Source of the DNA: Verrucomicrobiota bacterium
GTDB taxonomy: Bacteria; Verrucomicrobiota; Verrucomicrobiia; Opitutales; Opitutaceae
Direction of reading: 5' to 3'
Length of the DNA stretch: 64,000 nucleotides
NCBI GenBank assembly: GCA_023432225.1
Contig: JAEYUW010000047.1
Coordinates: forward strand, 124,001-188,000
The notes beneath the pieces were generated by a model. That model was not told the origin of the DNA. It saw nothing but the letters and a program-made list of their open reading frames with translations, and did not search any database. Positions 15,203 through 23,918 of this stretch are shown piece by piece. A program made the position numbers and the translations under genes. Position 1 is the stretch's first letter; each line of letters begins with the position of its first letter.

Positions 15203-17866
15203 TCACGGTTGCACGATGCCGAGGAGGGCGAAGGCGCCGGTGCCGCGCACTTCGAGCGTGTGCGTGCCGGCGGGGTAGTCGAAGGCGTGGACGTTCAGCG
15301 GAGGGAGCGAGTCGAACTCGACGGCGTGTGTGAGCAGCGCTTCGACGCCGCCGCGTTCGCCGGCGGTGGCGTCGGTCTCGAGTTCGGGCGGCTTGCGCCA
15401 CTCGGGTCCGCTGGCCTGAAAGTAGCCGACGAGGACGCGGACCGGTTTGGTGCAGGAGAACTGGATCTTCGGTGCGGCGGCGGTGGCGCGCGTGGCGGCG
15501 AGCGAGAGCTTGATGCCTTGGAGCGCTTCGAGTTCGGGCGCGAGGGTCTTGATGACGGCCTCGGAGTCGCTGAACGCGGTGTTGCCGACTTGCACGGTGA
15601 ACGTTTCGAAGCCCGGCGTGAGCAGCTTGAATTCCGCGGCGGCGAGCGGCGCGTGCGAGCGGGCGGAGCCGGAGGGGTTTTCCAGTGCTGCGACCTGCGC
15701 GCGGAAATCGGCGAGTTCCTTTTCGTAGACGGGCAGCAACTGTGTCCAGTGGTAGTTCGCGGCCTTGCCGCCCGCGCCGCCGGGGAGCGGCACGCGACGT
15801 TGGGCCGTCTGCATCGAATTGGCGGCGGTGTAGGTGTCTTTCGTGAGCGCGGCGAGTATGCGGTAGTGTTCGAGGCTGTCGGCGAGTTGCAGCTCGGCGC
15901 GGCGCATGTGGGCGAGGTCTTTCGTGTGCTGGTAACGCAGGACCTCGAGCGCGGCGGCGGTCTTCGCAACGTAGCTCTGCGACATCGCGCGGATGCAATG
16001 GACGTCGTTGCGCAGGCGCTCGAACTCCTCGCGGCTTTGCGTAACGAGCGGCGCGGCGGCTTCGATGGCGGTGACGGCGCGGGCGGAGAAGTCGAGCACT
16101 TCGGCGTTGATGGAGAGCGGCGTCTCGCCTTCGTGCGGCTGGCGTTGAGCCTCGCGCGCGGCGAATTCCTTCAAGCGTTCGCCCGGAGGAGACTGCGATT
16201 CCCAGAGTTCGGGAAACTCCCGGTATTTTTCCGGGCGCACGAGTTGGTCGAGCGTCATGCCGAGCGACATCGTCTGGCGGTTGCCTTCGGTGATGCCGTA
16301 GCGACGCAGGATGCGCGGGGCGCATTCGCCGGCGGCGTTGTAGGCATCGAGGATGTGCGCGGCGGCTTCGCGCGAGCCGTAGTGCTCGGCGAGGCGCGCG
16401 GTCCAGTAGGCGCGTTCGCCGGCGGCGTCGCGGTCGGGATTCCACGCGTAGCGCGCCCAAGCCTCGAACCAGATCCAGTCGCGTTCCCATTGCTTGAGTA
16501 GCGCCGGCGTCCCCGCCGGCTGATTTTTCGATGCCGGCAGGATGCCGGCGCTACTCGGAACGGAGGCAGGCGGGACGCCTGCGCTACGATTCGCGTCGCT
16601 GCTCACGATGTCCGGCGAATACGGCCAATCCCAGTAAAAGAGCGGGTAGAGGTGCAGGCCGTGCGCGCCGAGGCGATCGCGCATGGCGAGGACGGATTTT
16701 TGGATGAACCCGGTGGCGCCGTAGCGGAACGGTTCGAGGTTCGCGAGGATGTGGACGTTGGCGATGTGCGTGGAGCCGACGCGGCTCATCGTCAGGTGCA
16801 ATTGCTGGCGCACGCCGCGCGGTTCGTGGGTCGTGAGCGATTCGCCGTTGAATTTGGCCTCGGTGTAGAGGTTGCGATAAACCTTCAGCGCCTCGGGCAT
16901 CACTTTCGTCGCGTCGGTGGCGTGCGTGCGGAGGACGACGGGCGGTTCGCGCGTGAGGCCGGCGGCGGCCATGCCGTCTTTCACGCCGGGGAGAATGACG
17001 TCGGTCATCCAGCGGATTTGCGCGTTCTGCTCCTGCAAAGCTTCGCCGAGGCACGGCATGAGGCCGACGTTGGGATACTCGCGCACGAAGGCGGCGATGG
17101 ATTTGCGTGTGTAGTCGGCGGCGAGGTCGTTCCACGCGTGCAGTTGCGTGGAGAGGCCGTGCTTCTCGGCGAGCGGCTTCGAGATGATGATGCTGTAGAA
17201 TTGCTGCACGAGCCAGATGCCGCGTCGGTCGCACTCGGCGGCGAGCCAGCGGAACATCTCGACGTTGCGCGCGAAGGTTTCCGGAGAGACTTCGACGGCT
17301 TCGGGATACTCGGGGAGCTTCACCAGCGAGGCGAACGGGTGGCCGTTCCACAGGTAAAGGGTGTTCATCCGCAGATCGGCGAGGTAGTCGAGGTATTCGG
17401 CCCAATAGGCTTTGTCGTAGAAAAACGGGAACTCCTCGGGCGTGTAGGGATACTCGTAAACTTTGCGGCCGGGCAGGTAATAGGTCTTCTGCATACCGAT
17501 GCACGGGCCGCGCAGGACCATCTGCGGGGCGTCGACGACGGGTGCGCCGGCGCGCGGGAGGTCGCGTTTTTCGCGGAAGCGCTCTGCGAGTTCGAGACAG
17601 CCGTAGAGCGTGCCGGAATCGTCGGTGCCGGTGATGGTGATCGTGCCGTCAGCTGTGGCGCTGAGCGTGAAGCCTTCGGGCTTCGCCGCGTCGGCGGCGG
17701 TGGTGACGACGATGCGCGGGGCGTCAGCGGGGAGCGCGCGTTCGAGGCGCTCGATCCCGTAGCGGACGCGCGGCGAGGCGTTCGCGGGAAATTCGACGGC
17801 GGCTGACGCGGACAGAACGACGGCGAAGAAGAGGGGGCAGCGAAGGAGGAAGGCGGGCAATTTCAC
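15203..17866 (-). CDS. Secreted glycosidase-like protein with GH20b/GH67N-like N-terminus
   Basis: 887 residues from a GTG start at 17866, 13 bp after the symporter stop; the frame extends to 17968 but that would overlap the symporter. A signal peptide (KLPAFLLRCPLFFAVVLSAS) leads into an alpha/beta domain with TLSATADGTITITGTDDSGT and LYGCLELAERF, the pattern of non-catalytic N-terminal domains of GH20, GH67 and GH84 enzymes. A TIM-barrel-like region (GPCIGMQKTYYLPGRKVYEY, DLRMNTLYLWNGHPF, GIWLVQQFYSIIISKP) follows, then a helical part and a C-terminal beta domain. The catalytic residues are not clear to me. An alpha-glucuronidase-like or hexosaminidase-like role is only a guess. A composite REPIN at 16498-16587 supplies about 30 in-frame residues. 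Confidence 0.7.
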   Translation of the reverse strand: MKLPAFLLRCPLFFAVVLSASAAVEFPANASPRVRYGIERLERALPADAPRIVVTTAADAAKPEGFTLSATADGTITITGTDDSGTLYGCLELAERFREKRDLPRAGAPVVDAPQMVLRGPCIGMQKTYYLPGRKVYEYPYTPEEFPFFYDKAYWAEYLDYLADLRMNTLYLWNGHPFASLVKLPEYPEAVEVSPETFARNVEMFRWLAAECDRRGIWLVQQFYSIIISKPLAEKHGLSTQLHAWNDLAADYTRKSIAAFVREYPNVGLMPCLGEALQEQNAQIRWMTDVILPGVKDGMAAAGLTREPPVVLRTHATDATKVMPEALKVYRNLYTEAKFNGESLTTHEPRGVRQQLHLTMSRVGSTHIANVHILANLEPFRYGATGFIQKSVLAMRDRLGAHGLHLYPLFYWDWPYSPDIVSSDANRSAGVPPASVPSSAGILPASKNQPAGTPALLKQWERDWIWFEAWARYAWNPDRDAAGERAYWTARLAEHYGSREAAAHILDAYNAAGECAPRILRRYGITEGNRQTMSLGMTLDQLVRPEKYREFPELWESQSPPGERLKEFAAREAQRQPHEGETPLSINAEVLDFSARAVTAIEAAAPLVTQSREEFERLRNDVHCIRAMSQSYVAKTAAALEVLRYQHTKDLAHMRRAELQLADSLEHYRILAALTKDTYTAANSMQTAQRRVPLPGGAGGKAANYHWTQLLPVYEKELADFRAQVAALENPSGSARSHAPLAAAEFKLLTPGFETFTVQVGNTAFSDSEAVIKTLAPELEALQGIKLSLAATRATAAAPKIQFSCTKPVRVLVGYFQASGPEWRKPPELETDATAGERGGVEALLTHAVEFDSLPPLNVHAFDYPAGTHTLEVRGTGAFALLGIVQP
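16498..16587. repeat. Composite REPIN inside the GH20b/GH67N-like gene
   Basis: One complete REPIN (16498-16554, stems GCCGGC/GCCGGC, GTAG feet) is followed by a third inverted REP (16565-16587, stem GCAGGC). It is in frame, encoding repeats of the AGVPPA and AGILPA type. Confidence 0.9.
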
Positions 17867-17879
17867 GAGCGATGAAAAA

Positions 17880-19433
17880 TCAGGAAGCGTCGGTGCTGGC
17901 CGGACGATGGCGGAACGTGAGGCGTTCGACGTCGTCAGGACGATAGCCGCCGAGCGCGAGGCTGGCAACGTAGCCGGTGACGAAGAGAACGACGTGGCCG
18001 AGGAAGCCGATGAGGATCGGGTTCATCTCAAAATTGAAGCCGAGATCGAGCATGCGCTGGCGCGGTTCGGTGGCGACGGCCCACGCCGTGAACACAAGGC
18101 ACGACGCCATGCCGACGTAGGCGCCGCGCCGCGTCGCGCGGCGCGTGAGAAAGCCGAGGCAGAACAGCCCGAGCGTGCCGCCGGAGAGAATCGCGGCGAT
18201 GACGATGGCGCGCTCCATCACCGGGGCCGCACCTTTTTCCGGAATGAGCAGAATCGCGGCCCCGGCCGCGAACAGGCCGCCGACGGCGACCATGCAACGA
18301 CCGAAGAGGAGGCGCGCGCGTTCGGAGGTGTGGGGCAGGAAATTGGCGAAGTAGTCCGTCGTCACGACCGTCGACACGCTCGCGAGGTCGGAGCTCACGG
18401 TCGACATCGCGGCGGCGAGAATCGCGGCGGACACGAGGCCGAGCACGCCGGCGGGCAGGTAGTTCATCATGAAATAAGGCATGATGCTGTCGCCGAGTTC
18501 GGGCGGCGTGACCTTCGCGAGCGAGAAGAAGCCGTAGAAGCACGCGCCGATGAACATGAACGTGAAAAACACCGGCACGCAGATCAGCGCGCCGCTGACG
18601 GCGGCGCGGCTCGCCTCGGCGTCGGTGCGCGCGAGCAGGTAGCGTTGCACGAGGTGTTGGTCCGTCACGTAGCGCCGGGCCCATTGCACGGCGGCGGTGA
18701 GCGTGAAGAGCCACACGGTGGTGTGCGTGGAATCGAAGAGACTCGCCCACGACCAATCCCACGAGCCGAGCGTGAGGCGACCGCCGCGCCAGGCTTCGGC
18801 GACGACGGCGAACGGTGCGCCCGCCTCCGGCGCGAACAGCAGGCGGCCGAGCACGAAGAGTCCGCCGAGGATCAGGACGGTGCCTTGGATGACATCCGTC
18901 CAGACGACGGCCTTGATGCCGCCGAGCACGGTGTAAGCGGCGGTGAAGCCCGCGACGCCGAGGATGACGGTGCGCAGTTCCCAGCCGGTGAGCACATTCA
19001 CGGCGATGGCGGTCGTGAAGAGCGTCACGCCGATATCGAAGACGCGATCAGCGAGGAAACCGAGCGAAGTGTAGAGGCGCCCGCCGAGGCCGAAGCGGTG
19101 TCCGATGTATTCGTAGGCGCTCATGCGCACGACGCGGCGGTAGAACGGCACGATGTATTTCGCGACGAGCAGCAGCACGAGCGGCAGGATCAGGTGCGGC
19201 ACGACGAAGATGAGTCCCTTTTGAAACGACGTGCCCGGATGGCCGACGAAGGTGCCGGTGCCGATGATCGTTCCCATCAACGTGAACGACACGACCCAGC
19301 CCGGGATCGCGCGGCTCGCGGTGAAATATTCCTCGGTCGTGCGCTGACGGCGCGAGACGACGAAGGTCAGCACAGCCACTCCGGCGAAATACAGGAGCAG
19401 AACGGTGACATCCAACCAATGGAGCGAAGACAT
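17880..19433 (-). CDS. Sodium/solute symporter (SSS family)
   Basis: 517 residues, inner membrane, about 13 hydrophobic helices. SSS-family features are the N-terminal TTEEYFTASRAIPGW, the substrate/Na+ region SFTLMGTIIGTGTFVG, YTVLGGIKAVVWTDVIQG, and DQHLVQRYLLART, followed by AAMSTVSSDLASVSTVVTTD, which carries the conserved SS...S/T Na2-site helix. It would use the sodium gradient to import a small sugar or sugar acid. Position between the sialidase-fold enzyme and the glycosidases suggests it imports a product of those enzymes. The substrate cannot be read directly. Confidence 0.92.
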   Translation of the reverse strand: MSSLHWLDVTVLLLYFAGVAVLTFVVSRRQRTTEEYFTASRAIPGWVVSFTLMGTIIGTGTFVGHPGTSFQKGLIFVVPHLILPLVLLLVAKYIVPFYRRVVRMSAYEYIGHRFGLGGRLYTSLGFLADRVFDIGVTLFTTAIAVNVLTGWELRTVILGVAGFTAAYTVLGGIKAVVWTDVIQGTVLILGGLFVLGRLLFAPEAGAPFAVVAEAWRGGRLTLGSWDWSWASLFDSTHTTVWLFTLTAAVQWARRYVTDQHLVQRYLLARTDAEASRAAVSGALICVPVFFTFMFIGACFYGFFSLAKVTPPELGDSIMPYFMMNYLPAGVLGLVSAAILAAAMSTVSSDLASVSTVVTTDYFANFLPHTSERARLLFGRCMVAVGGLFAAGAAILLIPEKGAAPVMERAIVIAAILSGGTLGLFCLGFLTRRATRRGAYVGMASCLVFTAWAVATEPRQRMLDLGFNFEMNPILIGFLGHVVLFVTGYVASLALGGYRPDDVERLTFRHRPASTDAS

Positions 19434-19608
19434 GCGGGGTGACAGCGAAGGGGACCGAAAGCGAATGAAAGCGAGAGGAGGTAAAGCAGAAGAGCGGACG
19501 GGCGACGGCGTGAGGGGAGGGCGTGTGCGTCGGCGGGCGATACTGAACGAGTGCGCAGTGCGCTCGCTCGCCCGAAATCAGGCGACTTTAGCGCGTCGAT
19601 GTCATCGG

Positions 19609-19670
19609 GTAGCAGAAGCCGGGAGGCTTTCGCGTGTAGCGGAGGGCGAAATTCTCACGAAATCCGCTAC
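19609..19670. repeat. REPIN, GTAGCGGAAGCC family
   Basis: Arms GTAGCAGAAGCCGGGAGGCT and, inverted, GGCGAAATTCTCACGAAATC followed by CGCTAC. It is the same two-arm pattern as at 24846, 30973 and 39328. Confidence 0.85.
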
Positions 19671-19716
19671 CACGCGGTCTGGCGCGTGCATTTCGCGTGA
19701 GAGATATTCGTGCGCG

Positions 19717-19756
19717 CTGGATCGCCACGCCCGGCTGCGCCGGGCTCGCGATGACA
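19717..19756 (-). repeat. TGTCATCGCGAG-type repeat
   Basis: On the minus strand TGTCATCGCGAGCCCGGCGC, then AGCCGGGCGTGGCGATCCAG. The inner part forms a GCCCGGC/GCCGGGC hairpin. I recognise it as a repeat word seen in many genomes. Confidence 0.6.
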
Positions 19757-19778
19757 AGGCAGAGTTTGAAAAGGAACG

Positions 19779-21761
19779 TCAGGGCGACGACACCGGCGTG
19801 ATCACCACGTCGTCGATGAGGAAAGAAGCGGCGGGCGCCTTGGCGTCGGCGCCGGGGAGATCGCGGCCGCCGAAGCCGCGTTCGCGATTGGCGCCGGTGC
19901 GGAACGAGAGGCGATGCACGGTCTTCACCGGATCGGTGAAGAAGGCCGGGCGCGGCAGGGGCGATTTGCCGTCCACGAGCACGGCGCAACGGTCGGCGTC
20001 GGCGTTCGCAGGAATCTCCAAGTCGAACGCGATCCAGCGTCCGGCTTCGTAGCGTCCGGCGTCGAGCCATTGCGCTTCGTGGCAGGCCCAGAGGTGTCCG
20101 TCCTCGCCGAACGCGAGGCGCACGGGACGCAAGCCGGTGGCGTCGAGCAGATCGATTTCGAGGCGGGCGTTGGTCTGGCGCGCGAAGACGCGGAAGGAAA
20201 CCTTCACGCCGTGCGTGGCCGGAAAAACGCGGACGGCGCGCGCGTAGTCGTAGGGATCCTCGTCGCGGAGTTCGAGCGCACGGCCGCTCGCGTTGTCGGT
20301 CGAGGTCTCGGTGGCGACCACGCGGACGGGAGCCCACGTGGGGCTGTAGATGTTCCAGTGTTCTGGCAAGGTCCCCGGCGCGGCGGAATCGAAGGTGTCG
20401 TTGATCGGACCGTTCACCGCGGTGGCGACCGGCACCGGCACGCGGGCGACCCAGATGTCCTCCTTGTTGACGGAGTAAGTCAGCCAGAACGCGCGGTCGG
20501 CGTCGGGCGGCGTGCCGTTGCCCTCGACGATGCCGCGCACGTATTGCGGGCCCATGTTTTTCAGGTAACCGCCGAAGCGCTGATCGGGCAGCTCGGCGTG
20601 AATCGTGGCGAGGCCGTTAAACGTCGCGCTGTCGTCGCTGGTCGTGACGGCGAGCGGGTAGCGGTTGCGGCCGGTGGGATTAAATACGAGCGCGTAGCGG
20701 CCGTCGGCGGTGCGTTGCAGCCAGTATTTGGAGGCGTTGTTCGGCAGGTTGGCGGCGAAGACTTTTTCGGTCCAGGTGGCGCCGCGATCCGTCGTGGTGG
20801 CGACGAGGCGATTTTTCCAGATGCCGAGATGCGAGCCGTCGGGACGCGTGACGAACGACAGCGCCTTGCCGCGCACGCGGTAGAAGCCCGACTCGTCGAG
20901 CTGCTCCTCCTCCCACCATTGCGCGGTCATAAGCTTGTCGGCGAGCAGCGCGTCGCACGCGGCGACGAAGCCGGCGTCGGGCGACGCCGTGTAGAGCGGA
21001 AATGGCGGCGCGAAGTTCGGGAACGCGCTGTGCGAGTTCAGGCGCAGAAAATAAAGCGGGCCGAAGGAGCCGTCCGTGCGCACCTCGCGCACGGCGCGGC
21101 CGATGCCGGTGCCGTCGTTGGGCGAGGGATGCTTGCCGTAGAAGCTGAGCGTGAGCAGCCGGCCGCCTGCCCCGAGCTTGTCGAGTGGGTCCGGCGCGAC
21201 ATAGAAGCCCATGCGCTGATGCGCGATCGTTTGCGAACCGTCGGGCAACGCGAACGCGGGGAACGCGACGCGTGGCGCTTCCCACGTGACGCCGTCGACC
21301 GAGCGCGTGATCGATGTCACACACGGTGCCTCGTGCTCGGAGCGCGGGCCGCTGAGGTATTGCAGATAAAAATGTCCGCGCCAGTAGCACAGCATGGGCG
21401 CGTGGACGTAGGTGTCCGCGAGATGGTTGGCATGGGCCGACGCGGTGCGGTTGGCGCGATAAACCTGAATGTTCTGCACGCCCACGACGGGCGGCAGTGC
21501 GCCGTCGGCGGTGGGAGCGACTTCGGTCGGGCCGTGATACACGACGGGCGAGGGCGGCGGAGCGGCGTGCGAAAGACTGAAAGGCTGAAGGACTGAAAGG
21601 CTGAGGCAGAGCAACCCGAGGTGCGACCGCAGGTGTCGCGCGAGCGGGAGGGAAGTAGGGCCGGCTTCAGCCGGCCCAAGCGCAGCGAAGGTGCAACTGG
21701 GCCGGTTAAAACCGGCCCTACGCCAAAGGGCGACGCGGATCGTGGCTCGGGTGGTCCTCAT
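19779..21761 (-). CDS. Secreted sialidase-fold (GH33-like) enzyme with C-terminal lectin-like domain
   Basis: 660 residues from ATG 21761, which overlaps the pdxA2 stop as ATGA. After a long leader comes a beta-propeller with Asp-box motifs SVDGVTWE and TTDRGATWT, and propeller strands such as YVHAPMLCYWRGHFYLQYLS and YALVFNPTGRNRYP. From about residue 450 a LamG-like jelly roll follows (NDTFDSAAPGTLPEHWNIYS to ASFLIDDVVITP). GH33-type folds hydrolyse sialic acids and the related keto-deoxy acids Kdo and Dha. Co-operonic aldolase, dehydrogenase and tetronate kinase genes favour a keto-deoxy sugar-acid substrate. A REPIN (21655-21721) encodes residues 14-36 of the leader, and a CTTTCAG triple repeat encodes the end of the signal core. 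GH33 membership itself needs a profile search. Confidence 0.7.
   Translation of the reverse strand: MRTTRATIRVALWRRAGFNRPSCTFAALGPAEAGPTSLPLARHLRSHLGLLCLSLSVLQPFSLSHAAPPPSPVVYHGPTEVAPTADGALPPVVGVQNIQVYRANRTASAHANHLADTYVHAPMLCYWRGHFYLQYLSGPRSEHEAPCVTSITRSVDGVTWEAPRVAFPAFALPDGSQTIAHQRMGFYVAPDPLDKLGAGGRLLTLSFYGKHPSPNDGTGIGRAVREVRTDGSFGPLYFLRLNSHSAFPNFAPPFPLYTASPDAGFVAACDALLADKLMTAQWWEEEQLDESGFYRVRGKALSFVTRPDGSHLGIWKNRLVATTTDRGATWTEKVFAANLPNNASKYWLQRTADGRYALVFNPTGRNRYPLAVTTSDDSATFNGLATIHAELPDQRFGGYLKNMGPQYVRGIVEGNGTPPDADRAFWLTYSVNKEDIWVARVPVPVATAVNGPINDTFDSAAPGTLPEHWNIYSPTWAPVRVVATETSTDNASGRALELRDEDPYDYARAVRVFPATHGVKVSFRVFARQTNARLEIDLLDATGLRPVRLAFGEDGHLWACHEAQWLDAGRYEAGRWIAFDLEIPANADADRCAVLVDGKSPLPRPAFFTDPVKTVHRLSFRTGANRERGFGGRDLPGADAKAPAASFLIDDVVITPVSSP
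21571..21606 (-). repeat. Triple-core repeat (CTTTCAG type) encoding signal-peptide core
   Basis: Minus strand: CCTCAGCCTTTCAGTCCTTC followed by AGCCTTTCAGTCTTTC, a CTTTCAG/CTTCAG word repeated at regular spacing. It encodes LSVLQPFSLS in the sialidase-like leader. Confidence 0.6.
21655..21721. repeat. REPIN (GTAGGGCC family) in the sialidase-like leader
   Basis: Arms GTAGGGCCGGCTTCAGCCGG and, inverted, GGGCCGGTTAAAACCGGCCC plus TAC. It is in frame and encodes the Arg/Ala/Gly-rich n-region at residues 14-36 of the 660-residue protein. Confidence 0.9.
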
Positions 21762-22765
21762 GCGTTGGCACGGTTCTTCGCCATGCTGGCGGCGAGCTTG
21801 ATGGCTTCGATCAACGAACGCGGATCGCCGCGGCCGGTGCCGGCGTTGGCGAAATCGGTGCCGTGCTCAACGGACGTGCGGATGATCGGGAGACCGAGCG
21901 TGACGTTCACGCCGCGCCAGATGCCGAGCATCTTTGCCGCGACGTGGCCCTGGTCGTGATACATCGCGACGGCTGCATCGAATTCGCGCTGCAGCGTGCG
22001 GAAGAAAATCGTGTCGCCGGCGAACGGACCGTGTGCGTCGAGCCCGAGCGCGCGCGCCTGCGCGATGGCTGGGGCGATGAATTTCTCTTCCTCGTCGCCG
22101 AAGAGCCCGCCTTCGCTGGCGTGCGGGTTCAGACCGGCGACAGCGAGGCGCGGTTTCTCGATGCCGAGGCGGCGCATGGCGTCGTGGGTCAACTGGAGCA
22201 CCTTGACGATGCGCTCGGGACGGACGCGGTCGATGGCCTGGCGGAGCGAAACGTGGGTGGAGACGTGGCTGACGCGGAGCGTGTCGGCGACGAGCATCAT
22301 CGTCGCGCCCGGCGCGCCGCAGAGCTGTGCGAGCAGCCCGGTGTGGCCGTCGAAGTGGTGGCCGGCGGCGTTGAGCGCGGCTTTGTTGATCGCGGACGTG
22401 ACGATGGCGCCGACGTCGCCGGCGAGGGCGAGCTCCGTGGCGCGCTTGATCGATTCGTAGGCCGCCTGACCGCACATCGGGTCGATGCGGCCGAGTTGGT
22501 GGCGCGCGGCGTCGATGTTGGCGAGATCGAGGACGGCGACGCCGTCGGCCGCGAACTCGGGCGCACCGGCGGCGTTCTTGACGGCGCGGATTGGCAGGGT
22601 GGTGCCGGTGAAGCGTTGGGCGCGGGCGAGCACGGCGGCGTCGCCGACAACCAACAGCGTGCCGAGCGCGCGAACGTCAGGTTGCGCGAGGGCTTTTAAG
22701 ATCAGCTCCGGGCCAGTGCCGGCCGGGTCGCCGAGGGTAAGTGCGATGATCGGCGCTGAACTCAT
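21758..22765 (-). CDS. pdxA2: PdxA2-type 4-phospho-tetronate dehydrogenase
   Basis: 335 residues, cytoplasmic, full length for the PdxA family. Seen: IIALTLGDPAGTGPELILKA at the N-terminus, NPHASEGGLFGDEE, the metal-ligand histidines in GHTGLL and YHDQGHVAAK, and HGTDFANAGTGRGDPRSLIE near the end. PdxA proteins oxidise 4-phospho-hydroxythreonine in vitamin B6 synthesis; the PdxA2 branch oxidises and decarboxylates D-threonate- or D-erythronate-4-phosphate to DHAP. The catabolic branch is favoured because the start overlaps a DUF1537 kinase stop by 4 bp and other catabolic genes surround it. The ATG at 22765 is chosen for that overlap. It produces DHAP, NADH and CO2. Confidence 0.88.
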   Translation of the reverse strand: MSSAPIIALTLGDPAGTGPELILKALAQPDVRALGTLLVVGDAAVLARAQRFTGTTLPIRAVKNAAGAPEFAADGVAVLDLANIDAARHQLGRIDPMCGQAAYESIKRATELALAGDVGAIVTSAINKAALNAAGHHFDGHTGLLAQLCGAPGATMMLVADTLRVSHVSTHVSLRQAIDRVRPERIVKVLQLTHDAMRRLGIEKPRLAVAGLNPHASEGGLFGDEEEKFIAPAIAQARALGLDAHGPFAGDTIFFRTLQREFDAAVAMYHDQGHVAAKMLGIWRGVNVTLGLPIIRTSVEHGTDFANAGTGRGDPRSLIEAIKLAASMAKNRANA

Positions 22766-23916
22766 TCCGCAGCGGCCTCGATGGCGGCGAAGTGGCGCCG
22801 CAGGCTCACCGGCCACGGATAGCTGCCGGGCTTGGTCGTGATCGCAAATTGCGGCGCTTCGGTCGGGCGCAGCGTGACGACGCCGGGGCCCCACACGTGC
22901 ACGACTTCGAGGCGATGCCAGCCGAGCGACTCGAGCACGAGTGCAGTGGTGGTGCCGCCGGCGATGAGGACATGCTTGAAGGCGCGCGTCGGGCGCAAGC
23001 GGCGCACGAGCGTCGAGAAGACGCGGTTGATCGCCTTGGACGAGCCCTTGCCGGATCGCGGGGTGATGTGGATGAAAACAGATACGCGTCCGGCGGACTT
23101 CAGATGCGCGATCGTCTCCGCGGCGAGCGGCGCGGGTTTCGGAAGCGCGTTGGGCTTGAGGGCGATTTGCGGACCGGGAACCGGCGTGATCGGATCGGTC
23201 GGCGTGGCCGTGCCGCTGAGCATCAAGGTCGGTCCGAGATCAGGCATCGCGGCACGGGCTACGCGGCGGCCGGCGCGGTGGTGGTGAATCCACATGCGGA
23301 AAAAATCGGCGCCGCCGGCGGGAAAGGTTTTGTCGTCGAGGCGCGAAGCCCAGAGCGACACGTCGGCCGGACTGCTGGCTTCGCCCACGCTAACGCCGTG
23401 CACTGGCAACTCGTCCGCGGTGTGGTAACACTGCACGGGCGCGGAGCCGTCGGCGAGCAGGTGATCGACGCGGGAGGTTCGACGCGGGTGATGCGGCTCG
23501 CGGGCGAACGCCGTGCGATGCAGCGGGACGCCGGCGACGAAATAGCGGCCGTTGTTGATGATGCGACCGAGGGAGGGATTGCACGGCACCAGGAGCGTGC
23601 GCGGGAGATCGAGCGCTTCCATGCACGCCTCAATTTCCGCCATGACGTTGCCGCGGAGGACGGAGTCGACCTTCTTGAAGATGCCGGCGTTCGGAATGCC
23701 GCGCATGCGGCGCGCAAGTTGTCCGACTTTGCGCGCGGCGACGGCGGGAGTGGCGAGGCGCGTGCCGCTGTCGCAGACGATCACATCGGCGGAGATGCCT
23801 CGTCGCGGCGGCTCCGTCAGCACGACGGCGCGCAATCCAGCTTGGTAGGCCAGGGCCGCGAGTTCGGCGGCGCCGGTGAGGTCGTCAGCGATGACGATGA
23901 ACGGCAGGCGGGACAT
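22762..23916 (-). CDS. DUF1537 four-carbon acid sugar kinase
   Basis: 384 residues, cytoplasmic. The N-terminal substrate domain starts MSRLPFIVIADDLTGAAELA and contains FKKVDSVLRGNVMAEIEA; the C-terminal nucleotide-binding domain carries LIAGGTTTALVLESLGWHRL and VHVWGPGVV. DUF1537 enzymes phosphorylate the terminal hydroxyl of D-threonate, D-erythronate or L-threonate (DtnK, DenK, OtnK) using ATP. The start at 23916 follows the aldolase stop by 2 bp, and the stop overlaps pdxA2, so kinase and dehydrogenase are made together. Pairing with PdxA2 rather than OtnC/OtnI points to D-threonate. It is somewhat shorter than the usual 420 residues, but both domains are present. Confidence 0.88.
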   Translation of the reverse strand: MSRLPFIVIADDLTGAAELAALAYQAGLRAVVLTEPPRRGISADVIVCDSGTRLATPAVAARKVGQLARRMRGIPNAGIFKKVDSVLRGNVMAEIEACMEALDLPRTLLVPCNPSLGRIINNGRYFVAGVPLHRTAFAREPHHPRRTSRVDHLLADGSAPVQCYHTADELPVHGVSVGEASSPADVSLWASRLDDKTFPAGGADFFRMWIHHHRAGRRVARAAMPDLGPTLMLSGTATPTDPITPVPGPQIALKPNALPKPAPLAAETIAHLKSAGRVSVFIHITPRSGKGSSKAINRVFSTLVRRLRPTRAFKHVLIAGGTTTALVLESLGWHRLEVVHVWGPGVVTLRPTEAPQFAITTKPGSYPWPVSLRRHFAAIEAAAE

Positions 23917-23918
23917 GA

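Larger units (their letters stand above)
19434..19778. other. 345-bp intergenic region with two repeat elements
   Basis: The gap between the sialidase-like stop and the symporter start holds a REPIN (19609-19670) and a TGTCATCGCGAG-type repeat (19717-19756). The rest is AG-rich on the plus strand with no ORF of note. It may contain a secondary promoter for the symporter and downstream glycosidases; none is clear by eye. Confidence 0.5.

Noticed and set aside
21758..22765. Vitamin B6 biosynthetic pdxA
   Set aside because: The sequence fits PdxA in general, but coupling to a DUF1537 kinase inside a sugar-catabolic operon, with no other pdx gene, favours the PdxA2 catabolic branch.
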